Positions 1 to 12,500 of a stretch of 64,000 bases of DNA are shown piece after piece. The DNA is from Burhinus oedicnemus (taxonomy: Eukaryota; Chordata; Aves; Charadriiformes; Burhinidae). The notes below the pieces were generated by a model that was given only the letters and a program-made list of their open reading frames with translations, was not told the DNA's origin and did not search any database. The stretch covers positions 569,909-633,908 of the forward strand of contig VFFE01009203.1 in NCBI GenBank assembly GCA_008921705.1, given 5' to 3'. Position numbers and translations under genes: made by a program. Numbering within the stretch: position 1 is the first letter of the stretch; each line of letters opens with the position of its first letter.

Positions 1-704
1 TAAAGGCATTACTGAGATTAAACAGTGTAGACGGTGAATGAATTCAGCACAAAGCTCAGGAAAGTCTTAAAATAATATGGAGAGTACTCCAGTGTTTTTA
101 TTAACTGGTTACAGTGTTTCACGCTCTTGAGCTCACAAGCTCTGCCTAAAGAGGAGACATCAGAATAAGAAATCAAATACTTTGAGGGCCCTAAAATAAA
201 AACTTTTAGGGTAAAATAGTTTTAGGGACAGCAAATAATAGCATGTTATGAGTTCTGGGAATCTTATCTTCTACAACCTGCTCTTGAACATCACAGTAGT
301 AAGTGAAGAAAATATTCTCACAGATTTCACTAATGCAGTCACAAACCTCTAGATGCAAAGAGTTTCACTGGAGGCACTGGGCTTTGAATTAGGCTTCAAA
401 TGTTTCTTTAAAGGTATCCTTACAATTCCCTCTCTAATTATTATGTTCCACCCTAACTACAAAGCTTTAAAGAGGCAGCAAGGTGTGTGGTAACAGCATT
501 CCTACAGTCTTGAAGCAAATGCACATTATATAGCAGAGTGACAGAAGTGCTATGCTGGTACTTAAGTTAAAAGTTACTGAGATTGGAATCCTGGCAAACA
601 TTCAGGGCAATGCTGTATCAAGCTGAATGAATTAATGTTTTACTAATGACTTGAACTTAAACAAGCTAAAATCCTTCTTCAGAAAGGGAAAAAAAAGAAA
701 AATT

Positions 705-724
705 NNNNNNNNNNNNNNNNNNNN
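705..724. other. Assembly gap (20 N)
   Basis: Twenty undetermined bases, with A-rich sequence to the left and a 27-base T run shortly to the right. A fixed 20 bp size may be a placeholder, so the true distance is unknown. It lies in FREM2 intron 2 and does not affect any coding call. Confidence 0.99.
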
Positions 725-728
725 GTGT

Positions 729-732
<4 letters not shown>

Positions 733-759
<27 letters not shown>
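733..759 (+). repeat. Poly(T) homopolymer, 27 bp
   Basis: An uninterrupted T run next to the assembly gap; length in the assembly may be unreliable. Confidence 0.95.
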
Positions 760-3700
760 GAATGCTCCAGGCCCAAATCAGCATTATCTCATTTTTTTCC
801 TCAAAACGGGAAAATTTAATGGAACTTACTCTATAATGCAAAAACATTGTTAGTATGGCACAAGCCTCTTGCAACACAAAATACTGAGGCACTTAAAATG
901 AATTTCTTCCATGGGTGCTACAGTCCTGGTTGACGGCTCCCCAAGCCTCAGAAGACAGACAGGGTAGGAGGAGGAGTAAGCAAGGCAGATTACTGTGATG
1001 AGAGCACTAGCCAAGCAACAAGAAGGTCAAGAACATGGTCATATTTTAAAAATATTTGGGGGCAGATCACTGTTTAGAAGAGATGAATACTCCTTCACTG
1101 ACTTCACATGGTCTGAAGTTGAACATTTCAGAGTTATCCGTAACACTTAACTAGAATAAAGAATATTTCTTATGTGAAGCAAAAACGAAGACAACAATAG
1201 TCCTTTACAGAGAAGCTCTGCTCTTCAACTGGCATTCAGAGTACTGCTGCGGTACTGCCACCCCAGACCCAATACCCATTGCTGGTCAAAGGAATGTTTT
1301 TGACTGATACTGCCTCTAGAGGTATGGGGTCTGAGCTGGGGTTTGAATTTAGTGCCAGCTTTGGGGTATGTTTGTTGTATTATACACAATCAGCAAAATC
1401 TGGCCAAAAATTTGCCTTAAACCAGTTCAACAAGTTTCACATTATTTGAAACTTCACATTTATTGAGAAAATATCTTCTACAGATCGGATAGGTGGGCAT
1501 TTAGATCCATATTCTTTTTCAATTACGATGACTTACTGCAAGTAAGTTTGTTAAAAAAACAAACAAGGAGGGCATAAATTGAAAGTAAATGATGGACTTA
1601 AGTTTTAACTGTGCATTCTCAATGTTATTTCTCATGTAAGGAGTAAACATGCCTCAGACAATTCACAAGGGATGTAGTGTGAAATTGTAGCATATAGTTT
1701 TCTGAAACAGACACAAGAGCTCAACACACTGAAGCTAATTTCTGTATCAACTTTCATTCCATACGGATTAGTGCCATTTTGCATAGCTGAAGCACCAACT
1801 CTATGCATCTATTGGGCAGTGTCATACACATCCAGTTTCTCCAAGCTTTCAGTAATATGAAGTTGCTGCAGAAACTGCAGTTTCTCACTAAGTCTACCAG
1901 ATTTAAGTTACACTGTAGGTCTGTTTTTCACAAATTAAAAGACTCAAGCATTTTCAGTTGGATCTTTTTCTTCAGTCTAGTGAGTCTCTCAATAGTGTGC
2001 AAATTTACATACCACAAATACATCCAGGAGTTCAACTATCAGTCTAGATTTCTGGGTCTTTTTACCACACCCCCCTGCCCCCAGGAAAAAAAAAATTCTG
2101 TTTTCTCTGCCTTCTGGTAGTATCGGTGCCTTTACTAACAGTTGAATTAAGAATTTAATAATATAAACATCAGGGTTCACCACTGTCACAGGCTTGCACT
2201 TGCTAAGAAGAGTTTTTTCTCCACCTTGTAATGGAATGTGGATGCCACTTCTGAGGAAACAGATTCTACTGAGACTATTTTGCAACCTTTGTGAAAAACA
2301 AAATTCCATACTTCTTCAAGGTTTTGCTAAAATGGACTCATAACGCTTTTTCTGTATCAACAGATCTCCACATGACCATTTTAAGATCAAAATTCAAAAC
2401 AGAAGGCAAATTCTTAATATTAACTACAGTAGTTTCTTTCAAAATGTCACACAGCTAACTCGGCAGCACCCAATATCCTACAGTATCTTCTTTTCCTAAG
2501 TATAACAGAAATGCAAGGGCTCATCCACTTTATAGCAGATCATCTTGAGGCTAAATCCCTAAGCATGAAGAATCAAAAACGTTTCTACCTTTAAAAATAT
2601 TAGTGCTGATAAATAGCTGAATTGTGCTCAATTTATTTAACTTTTTAATTACTTTTACGAAGCATGCCATTTAAAGCCAGAAAGCACTATAGCCATATAT
2701 ATGCAGGTAATTGATGCCAACAATAAGATCTTTCAGTGACTAAATTCTCAGCCAGTTTCTTCTGGTAAAACCTCTAATTTTAGTTTGAACACAGCAGGCC
2801 TATGCTCTCGCTTGTGAATTACAGTCCTAAGGGCTTTCTTTCCTTTTATTCTTAAATGGCCTTCCTTTCTCTTCATATTGAGCAGATTTCTGTTCTCTTT
2901 AGTTATACTCAGAAAGTTATCATGAGACAGCCATAACTCCTGAGCTATTCTCCATTTGCCTACGCTGCAGGTTTCTCCTTTAGCCAGTAAGCAAAGTTTG
3001 TCCCAGTACCATATTTCACGCTTTCAGACCCTAGGTCATGCTTTGGTACATAGCATGGCACTCACCTTACTCCTACTGGGAGAAACAGAGCAGGCAAGAG
3101 GCCAAGAGCTGGCAGAGTGCTGACTTGGCTCTTTTCCCCTCACTTACCCCTCACTTACCACCCAATCTGCTGTTGCCCTAACTTGCTTACCACAAATGCT
3201 AGCCACGTGTAAGAGGATAAACAAAATTCCAGATCCACAATAAAATTCACACCAGAGCAGTATGATGACTTCTTATACTTGGCCTCCATGCAGTTGCCTG
3301 AGATAACAGACTCGAGCCCCAGATTATCATCATTTAAGAGGCCGACAAAAGAGCTTTTGTCCTATTAAGTCACAGTATAACGAGTGGGGCAGATCAGTCA
3401 TCAAAAGATGGAGCTAGAGAAAGTCATGCTCTTCTTCTCCTATTTGCAGTTCATAGACTATGAACAAATATTCCAAGACACAGTATTTTACAGGCAACAC
3501 TAGAGGTATGGAGCAAAATCAACTTTCTAATTCATGTTATTTGAAGACAGCAGGGATTGGTGTTGTAGGTTCCCCTCGCTGAGGCATGAGAGGACTGAAA
3601 GATATAAAATACTTGGGTCACAAGATGTGCCTTATTATTTTTTTTTACCTATTCAAAATAAGATTAGCTGAATAATATGAACAAATACTCACTCATTGAA

Positions 3701-6043
3701 TCACATTTTGAAGCCCCTTCTGATTTCAACTGGATCACTTACAGACTATGACACAATTCAGCTTAAGTGAAGCCCCACTTATTTAATTTACAGCATTAGG
3801 GACTGTGCGGTAGCCATCACAAACTTGTTACTACTGCAAAATTCCTGATACAAGAGACAGAAGTCTGAAGCGTGCCATTCTACTGGGGATGTTGGTAGTC
3901 TGTGCATCTTTCACTCAGATCTTGTATTCAGTCTCCTAGAATGATCTGGCTTAAAATCAAAAACACTAAAACAATAGTCTTGGTACAACTGAAATTCTGC
4001 CAAAATATATCTGAGCTACAAAACACTGGCTTTGATGTCTTTCTGAAGAGGGCGGAAATATAGCTAGGTTAAATTGCTGTATTTTTCACCCCTGTTACAG
4101 ATTCTGAAGACACTGCTAATAAGTTTGCGTTATTCTAGACAGACAAATATTAAAGTTTTGATCACAACTTAATCTCTTTTAAATACAGTTCTACCATCTT
4201 CAGTCAAGTAGAAAATCAGAACTATTCTGAAGTGCAACACAGCTCATTTTTCACTGTGTCAACAAATAGCCTCAGGAAGGCAAAGACCATCTTACCATAT
4301 ACCTAAGTAGTCTGCAAGATGATAACGTTGTCACAAGTTCCAAAGCATCTAAAAAATCAGCAAGCACCTTGTTATCATAATGATTCTTTATATTATGAAA
4401 AATAGCATGCTGTTACAATTGACAGGCTGTTACAACTCTGCCAAGTAGAAGCAGATGCGGCAGGTCAGCTTTTCAATGAAAGAAAAATTCTTGGTATAGA
4501 GTCGGAATATATTAAGTGCAATTTGCTTTAACTACACATTTGCCACTAGAAAGTGTTCAAATAGCACGGAAAGAAGTCTCACAAATGTTGGATTCTCAAG
4601 GAGCAACTCAGTTTTAAGAACTGATGTTAATCAGTTTGCTGAGAGTAAACTTTCTTCAGCTTTAATTACTCGCATCACATGAAACCTTGTAATATCTCAG
4701 CACTGAGTATTTGTTCACCTACCAGAAGAACAACTTGAAAATCATGAACAATGTCACCATGTGATGACACCTGTCATAAGACAATGATTCTATTACTAAG
4801 AAAATATAGCACCCTGTGCTCTGTTATCTTTACTTAGCTTTAAATTTCTCTAACTTATACCTCAGTTAAAAGAAAGGATTTAAGGAAAATAAGTGTTACA
4901 AACTCTTGTCTCACTACTTGTTCTCTGATGTAGCAAAGATTTGCAAAGACATTTTTAGAAAGGTACTGTCTCTTCTGTGCTTGTCCAGCACAATGAACAG
5001 GAGAACATGCTTTAATATCTCACTCCGAGCAACGATAGATGGTGACAAAACTGTTCAATCTGTGACAGACAGGACAAATGCCTGTTCACTGATCTTAATA
5101 CCATTAATTGGCTGTGCTGCTTGTGAAGCAGTAACATAAGCTGCGTACACATGAGCTGAAAATAAGCTAACTTGAAGCATTTTTTTCTAAGAAGTATACT
5201 ATTAAATCAACTAATAAAATCCATTGCCAATTACTCATAGAGCTATATATCACATATTAAAAAAGGTATTAAAGTAACATAATCTAGCCACCTGTTACCA
5301 CATACAGGAATATCTACATTTAGGAATATCCACACTAAGTACAGACCTTTGGATAGGAAATAAAAGGTCTGTTAATGTGTTTTGTTTACCCCTTAAACTG
5401 TTCTTTTTTCTTTAAAAACAAAAAAAACCCCAACTACATATTTTTTTCCTCAAGCAAGTATATGCCGGTATTCTCAATTTGTTTTTATTCTTTCCTCCAC
5501 CATCCTACAAAATCATATTAATTAGGAGAATTCACATCAGTCACCCGACAAAGATCTTTGACAAGCCATTGAGGATTCTGTTAAGTAGGCAGAATCAGAA
5601 CTTGAACTCTACACAACATGTACATCAGAGACAATGCATCCGTATAAATAGTTTTACAGCTAGAACTTTAAAGACGTAGGCAACCATAACTGTAAATCAA
5701 AATTTAGAATGTTTCTTAAGATAAAAGGCTGATGATAATTTATGTGTAAAGAGCCTGAATAGGGAATACAAGGTAAAACTACAGAAAGTCCAGGTATCTG
5801 AGTGGACTTAAAGAAATTCACTTTCTTGCTAGAGTAGTGTTTTTTTATTAGATGCAATTACCATATCGACATCTCTCTTTGTAATCACCAGAAGTACTCC
5901 ACAATATGGGAAAGTCATAACAAAAAATCATATTCCAGCAGGTAACATGGACTTCCCTCAATTAAAGTCAAAGTGCTTGAACTCCCAAAGTATACTTAAA
6001 CTCATTCTCTTTCAAGAAGAACAAAAGCAAAGATATTACTCAC

Positions 6044-6133
6044 CACCATCTTCAACCATGAAATGAAAAATGTCACTGGTGGCATTGTCACCCCCTCGTA
6101 AAACATAGCATATCTTCATATCATCAATATCAG
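6044..6133 (-). CDS. FREM2: FREM2 exon 2 (90 bp, end of CSPG repeat 12)
   Basis: This is a short internal exon bounded by a pyrimidine-rich tract plus CAG acceptor (AG at 6135-6134) and a good donor, GTG|GTGAGT (intron from 6043). It begins with two bases that complete the codon split after exon 1 (G+CT, alanine), then 29 codons, then one base, so it is phase 1 to phase 1. The encoded peptide runs [20 protein letters not shown] and ends in HFMVEDGG, with an N-glycosylation sequon (NATS). It directly continues the FTQ ending of exon 1, giving the [14 protein letters not shown] run that I recognise from vertebrate FREM2. It is too short to stand out as an ORF and was found by reading the minus strand. 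Its fit in phase and in sequence makes the call strong. Confidence 0.94.
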
Positions 6134-9100
6134 CTGGAAAGAGTGAGGAAAAATAGATTTTATTTTAAATGCTGAAGGTAGGAAACTGTTTTTGTAGAAA
6201 AACTTGACATGTATTAAATAGTTTACCTTCAACAGAGAGAGGTCAAGGTTCCCCAGCAGAGCTCAGGAATTTCAGTATTAATAGCGCTGAAGTTTTACAG
6301 ATACCATTCAGTCTCCCTCCCTTTACTTCCCCCTCCCCAGTGCCCTCTTTCTTTAAAGATGTATTTACAAAAAGAGCTGAAAGGAAATGTAAAAACATGG
6401 GCTCAACAGTCAGAACTATTTCATATTTTTAGTGGTACATTTTCTTAAACAGACGTGTATCTCTACTAAGACACTGATTCTGTCATTCTTCATCCTGAGA
6501 AGTACTGTAGAGGTCACAGAAAATCTGTGGCTGAGACGGGACCAAAACCCAGGGTATTTTCTATGTTAAGTTCTATCCTCCATTCAAGAGGCAAGACAAA
6601 TTAGTCCATTTGGTGGGTCCCCCATCACCTCTAGAACTAGATTACTTCTGGCATGTGGTCTGCCTGTAGGATATGGTATCTCTACACATTCTGCAGTAGA
6701 GAGATCTCAATCACTTTAGTCCCCTACAAAAATGCCCTCTCCACCAGACCATCCTTCCTATCAGTGTGTTTCCAAAGGATATGCCATATAATCTATATGA
6801 ACCGTCATAAATAGCGCTCAAACACTTACAGTGATTGACTGTTTTAAAAACCCAAACAGATGCAATTAAAGTAGACAGGCAAGACTTAAGTAAGAAAAAA
6901 TCCAATGCACAATTTTGAATCATCAATTGCAATGAAGTATGTAAAAGAGAAATAAATATTAATGTTGTGTTTTCTGGTTTCCTTGAGCGGTGATGAGAAA
7001 CATGTAATACATAAAAACTAACTTTTGTCACTTTCTTTGCAAGACTGCTGTTGTTAAAAATTCACATCTGATACTTTTTTTTTAAGAAAAAGTGTTAGAA
7101 ATTAATAGCATTAAAGTGGAGCTCAAGTACCACCCAAGTTCTCCTCCCACGTTAGGGCATATGCATTAGTAAAAAGAAGCCAAAAAGCACTTTTGTTAGA
7201 GCTCCTGAAAATCCTCACTTCCAAAAGTTGCCAGACATCTTCTAGGGCAAACAAGTTAAGAACCTTATCAGCAAATATATGTCACTGAAGAATCTCTTCT
7301 ATAAATGTTTGAAAGTTAAAGATCAAAAATTCATGGGGCTGTAAAGAGGACGCAAACAAATACCTCTTCATGTCAGTGGAGAAAATAAATCTTTCATCCT
7401 GCAAACACTTATGCAAGTACTCAGCTCTGCCCCTGTGGGTAGCCTTATCAAAATCCATGGTTCCAACATATATAAAGATAAGCACTTGAGCCAGTGTTTG
7501 CAGGACCACCTCATCAAAAAAGCCACTTGTCATCCAAATATCTTAATTTTGTCAAAAGAATTGCAAGGAATGACCTGGTTTCTGTTCATTGAGAACATGC
7601 TCAGAGTCACTTGAGCAATTCTACACTTTCCTTCCACAGCTGATTAGGTTATGATAGTTACATTAAAACTTGCCTAGTTGTAAGTACAATTCATTATCGT
7701 ATAACTACAGTGCCTGCTAAATATTAATGTGATATTGGAATTCTCCAACATAATTTTGAAATCCTTCCAACATGATTTTCTATTAAAAAAAATAATAATC
7801 TCCACTAGATCAGAGTACTGATTTCCCATTTAAAATTCTGCAAAACTGATGTGGTTATTAAAGGTTACATATATTAATATGTATTACTTAAGAAAAAAAT
7901 GCACTTCACAACATCATTCACTTGTCTCTCTGAAAACACTTGCCTGAAAAAGAAGATAAAAAGCATTACCAGGGGTGAATGCTGAATAAAATCATTGCTT
8001 GCAAAGTGCTGCATATTTGGCTGGAGGAGCCATGTAGGTATTTTTGGCCTCAGGAGGCTACACGGAATGCTCAGACATTAACCAAGCTATATTATTGCCA
8101 AGCCAAGTAACAACTGCATTTTGGTCATCTGACAAATGTACACCTGGCCACATGGCATGAAAGGGAATACCTGTCCTGAGTATCCCTCCTCCTTGAAAAA
8201 AATGGGATATCACTGTGCTATGCAGTGGTCTGCTTTCATGGAACACCCACTCCATAATTCCACATTCTCCAATGTAAACTAAAACCTACTAAAAAAGTGG
8301 TAATCTGTTTATTTGCTCACTCCTATTTTCTTCTGTTTCTCACTTATCCTGACAACCACTCTCTTAACACTACTCCCAGGTCACTACTGAAGCCTTACAT
8401 TTAAGGAGATGTGGTGGTTCCCAAAGCTTAGACATCCTCTTTTTTGCACTAACACTGCAAAACTTAGGTTACCCCAGCCATTCAGAAGTTCATCAGGCCT
8501 GTTTGCAAGATTTGATATATCTGACAAGAACGTCACTACAGCCAGGACTGTAACATGGGACACATACCAGTATGGGCTCTCTGAAATTAAATTCAGACAA
8601 CTACAAGCGTTCATCTCTAGCCTTACCACCTTCACAGCCCAGCCTGTCTGGGCCCCTTTAACTTTGAGTGTCCATGCAATTGTGCTGTCTGCTCAATCTA
8701 CAGCTGCAGGAGGCTCCAAGAAACCTCATTTCAGTTTTAATTAACCAGCTATTAACTCATTGCAAAGTAACATGGAAAATTCTCTGGAGAATAGCTAATG
8801 CTCCCCTTTCAATTAAAGTTATTTCATAGCCTTGTGTTGAGGCTTTATTTCAGAATATACAGCACATGTGGTTTTCATCCTATTTATACCATCTACTATT
8901 TTAGTTCCATGTAAAAAGTAAGTACCGCTGACATAATTTTAAAACATTTACATTACCTTTGAATTTACCACAAACACTTTGTGGTTAAGATTTGTGTAAT
9001 TAAGGCAACAAATGCACTCATATTATTTCCCCATGTTTGGGAAATGATTTTGCTTTTACAGTTAAGTGCACTCAGACTGTACAGCAACTGATATCCTAGC

Positions 9101-9297
9101 CGTGGTATGACCATTAGTTAATAATAGTTTGGCCACTCCCACAGCATTTTCTAAATAAAACTGTTTAAAGGTGGCACTCAACCTCTAAAGATCTGGAACC
9201 AAATGCAGCTCAAATCTGTTATCCAAATTTCTATCACTGAGAGAAAGTCCAAATCACAGTTATGTGGACTGTAAGCTCTCCAAAGCAAAGATGCTCC

Positions 9298-9303
9298 TTT
9301 ATT
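9298..9303 (-). terminator. Canonical AATAAA poly(A) signal in FREM2 intron 1
   Basis: The minus strand reads AATAAA here (TTTATT on the plus strand), six bases after the stop codon of the intronic read-through frame and 206 bases after the exon 1 donor. Downstream on the minus strand are T/G-rich stretches such as TTTGCTTTGG and CTGTGATTTGG, of the kind that bind CstF. The hexamer is certain; its use is inferred. Confidence 0.4.
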
Positions 9304-9309
9304 CAGTGT

Positions 9310-9503
9310 TTATCCAGTAGACCCCCTTTCCTGTTTAAAGCTGTCACAGATGCAATAAATAATAAACAGAACTAAAAAAATATAAATTATAAAAATTATA
9401 AATAAGCTCACTGTCACAAAGTTTCTCCGATCAATTATTATAGAGTTTAGCATGAACAATAATGTTTCCTGTGATCTCAAGAAAGCATGGAGTATTGTGA
9501 TAC
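9310..9503 (-). other. FREM2: In-frame intronic extension of FREM2 exon 1 with membrane-span-like segment (possible alternative C-terminus)
   Basis: If the exon 1 donor is not used, the FREM2 frame continues for 64 codons (residues 1718-1781) before a TAA at 9312-9310. Residues about 1747-1769 are almost all hydrophobic (core [18 protein letters not shown]), preceded by DRRN and followed by [12 protein letters not shown]. This would be a plausible single-pass anchor with a short charged tail. A poly(A) hexamer lies six bases after the stop. The underlying DNA is an AT-rich tract, and AT-rich DNA read in this direction favours F, I, L and Y codons, so chance is a real alternative. No transcript evidence is visible from sequence alone. 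Confidence 0.4.
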
Positions 9504-12500
9504 CTTGGGTGAACTGGCTGATGCTATGGTTGCCTTTCCCCAGGTGAATCAGGAAGCCATGTCGTGGACCCTCCGTGATTCTGATCTTGAGAGTAGCATG
9601 TAAACTGTCCCTGTCTTCCACTTTGAGCACCTTGCTGGTAATCAGGAACCCAATGTGACCTGTGGCTAGAATACGGAGAGTCTGAGCACCCTTATTTATT
9701 ACAATTTGAGGAACACTGTTGTCCACAGCCATTATTCGAATCTTCATAGTCTGAGGTTTCCTTGTTTCAAACACAGTGTTGGGGAAGACATAGAAATCAG
9801 TATGAGTGCCATCCGTAACAGTGAAAGAGAAGCTATCCTCAACTGATTCTGTGCCATCATGTTTGTAGCTGATTAGATTTTCATTTAGATCTTGTTTAGT
9901 GAAGGTGGTGACTGGTTTGGAGTTATTGAACATGATCCGACCATGAACTGGTATTTGAGTGAGGATAAATTTCAGCAATGCGTCAGGTGTATCTCTGTCT
10001 TCTGCAGTCAGTTCAAATGGGGTTATCAGTTTGTATTCATTTTCACTCACCACCAGGTTATGGATTGTGACGACAGGTTTCTTATTGTCCACGTCACTGA
10101 TAGAAATTCTGAAAGTACGAAATACAGGGTTATAGCCATCAGTTACCTCAAACTCAAAGCTGTCCATTTTCACCTCATCTTCTGAAGTGTGAATGTAATA
10201 GATTTTATTGCCTGCTAATAGAAGTTGCGTAAAAGTGGAGATGGGTACCCCAGGCTGATCTGTGCATTCAAGATGACCACGAACAGGTGCTCTGGTAATA
10301 GTGAAAACTAAGTTCTCATCTGGACTATTCAGGTCACTGGTGCTAAGCAAATCAGTAGTAAGGGTTACCTTCCCTCCTTCCTTCAAAGAAACTCCTTTGC
10401 TGATTACATCTGGGAAGACAATATCAATGCTACCTATTGTCACATAAAAGTAGCGGTCAATGAGAGGATTTATTCCATCTGTCACATCAAACTTGATAAG
10501 ATCACGAACTCCTTGTTGGCCAAAATGCATGTATCGAATTAAGTTTCTATCCACTTCATCCTGGGTGAAGTTCATCCCTAGGGTAATATTCTCAACTCCA
10601 CCTGAAGGCTTTACTCTCTGCAAGAGGCCTTGTCCTGGCCCATATCTTATAATGTATGTCAAGGTTTTGTCTTCAGAATCCAGGTCAGTAGCCTTCAATA
10701 TTCTGTTATGAATAGTTCTAGTTTCCCCTATTTCAATCTCCAAACCATCATTGATGGCCATTCTGGGTGTCTCATCATCCACAGGAATAACCATGATGAG
10801 TACCGTTTTCCTAATGGTATGTTTACCATCAGTGAGTTTCACCTCAAAACTGTCCTCCTTTGTCTCAGAGTCATCATGTTCGTAGAGTATGTTGGAGCTC
10901 TCTGTTATCTGATCCAAGGTGAAGCTCTCCACCAAGACAGTTCCATTGACCAGCTGATTCACAATGTGGCCATGCCTGGGAAGTCTGGTGATTGTGAACA
11001 CTAACTCATCAGCAGGGATGTCTTCATCAGCTGCGTTGAGGATAGGGGTATCAATAACCAGGCTCATGCCTTCCATCACAACAAACTCTCGTATAAAGAT
11101 TTCAGGCTCTTCATCGTTTATCGGCATAATGACAATAGGGAAAAAGTGCCTTTGGGAAAAGTTAATGCCATCAGAACAGCGGAAAGCAAATCTGTCTTCA
11201 ACAGGCTCCACACCCTTATGTATACTTTGTACATAAAAAATATGCCCTTGACGGAGGTCTTTCAAGGTAAAAGCACTTACAGCTACACCTGCTCTGGATT
11301 TTTCAGATCCTGGGGCTGGAGAGATGTTCTCTACATACCCAGATGTGGGCTGAGCAACAATAGTGCAGAGTATATCATCATTAGGAGTATCCACATCTTC
11401 AGCCCTAAGGTGAGCAGGAGTAATGACCCGTTTGTCACCTTCCATTACAGTGAACTGCTCCCCGACAAAAATCTCTGGGGCTTGACTGTCAACAGGAAGA
11501 ATGGTCACCAAGACTGAAACTCCTTGAACAACATTGCCCCTAATGCTCCACTCTTCAGACAGGTCAGACAAGGTAAGGTTGAAGCTATCTTCTTTAGGCA
11601 GAAGGCCTATTTCACCACCCGTGTGGGCATATACGACAGCACCATCCAGAACATCTCTCTGGGAAAATCGTTCTGCAGGCACCCCTTGGACCAGGATATT
11701 CCCATGCTGGGGTGGATCCTCTACAATGAAGGTCAACATAAAGTCATCTGTATCCTCATCTGTGCCCTGAATGACATTAGCAGTGATTTCAGCAGCACCA
11801 TTCTCCAGCACATCCAGGTAGGAACCAAGAGTGCCTGGGGGCAACCGTAGCATAGGAACCTCATCATCAACTGGGTGCACGTTCATTTTCACTGTGATGG
11901 GCACAAAATGAACACCATCACTCACATCAAGCCTGCAAGAATCACTGTTGGTTTCAGCTCCACTGTGCACATACACCACCCTCCCTTGTCTAATATCATC
12001 CAGGCCAAAGACAGCTCCTGGAATCAAACTGTACCCAGAAAGCTGCAACTGGCCATATCGAGGAGCCTGGGTCAGGATAAATCTGAGATGGGCAAGCTCA
12101 GTGTCCGTGTCACTGGCATCCAGCTCAGCTGGACTAAGGACATGGCTGCCTCCCTCAGGCAAAGTGAAGCCAGTATTAGTGATTTCAGGAGGCTGGTTAT
12201 CCACAGGCTGCAGATAGATGGTGAAAGTCCCTTTGGCTGCATTGCCAGCTGCATCTTGCACTTGATACTGAAACTGAATCAAATGAGGAGCCACCCCAAG
12301 TTCTTCCTGTGGGGGACGGTATGATATCTTGTGATGATTGATCTGGGCTTGGGTGAAGCGGGTAACTTCCACAGAGTGATCCTCAGTCAGCACAAGGGAT
12401 CCAAGGCGGGCTCCATATACATCTGGAGGGTGGTTAGTGTCAGTGGGGGGCTGGGTTATTGTATAGTGGAGTTCCCGGTCCCCTGAATCCTGATCTGTGT

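Larger units (their letters stand above)
1..6043 (-). other. FREM2: FREM2 intron 2 (5' part), non-coding
   Basis: This stretch follows the exon 2 donor and runs to the window edge. It is AT-rich and carries no reading frame resembling the FREM2 Calx-beta region that exon 3 should encode, so intron 2 is at least 6 kb here. The ORFs of 65-106 codons in it have no recognisable domain and no splice signals that fit the phase. It contains the assembly gap at 705-724, a long T run at 733-759 and a weak imperfect inverted repeat near 1260-1342. I saw no CR1 copy in it. Confidence 0.75.
6134..9503 (-). other. FREM2: FREM2 intron 1
   Basis: This is a 3.37 kb intron, starting GTATCA at 9503 and ending TTTCCAG at 6134. 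The donor is weak (T at +4, C at +5). The sequence is AT-rich and I recognise no repeat in it. The part next to exon 1 (9310-9503) stays open in the FREM2 frame, and a canonical poly(A) hexamer follows; these are listed separately. ORFs of 65-111 codons elsewhere in the intron show no domain. Confidence 0.9.

Noticed and set aside
1989..2309. 106-codon minus ORF in intron 2 as a possible FREM2 exon 3
   Set aside because: Translation does not resemble the Calx-beta region, and no acceptor in the right phase was seen.
5725..5810. TGATGA and CTGA words suggesting a box C/D snoRNA in FREM2 intron 2
   Set aside because: They are on the strand opposite to FREM2, spacing is poor and no terminal stem forms.
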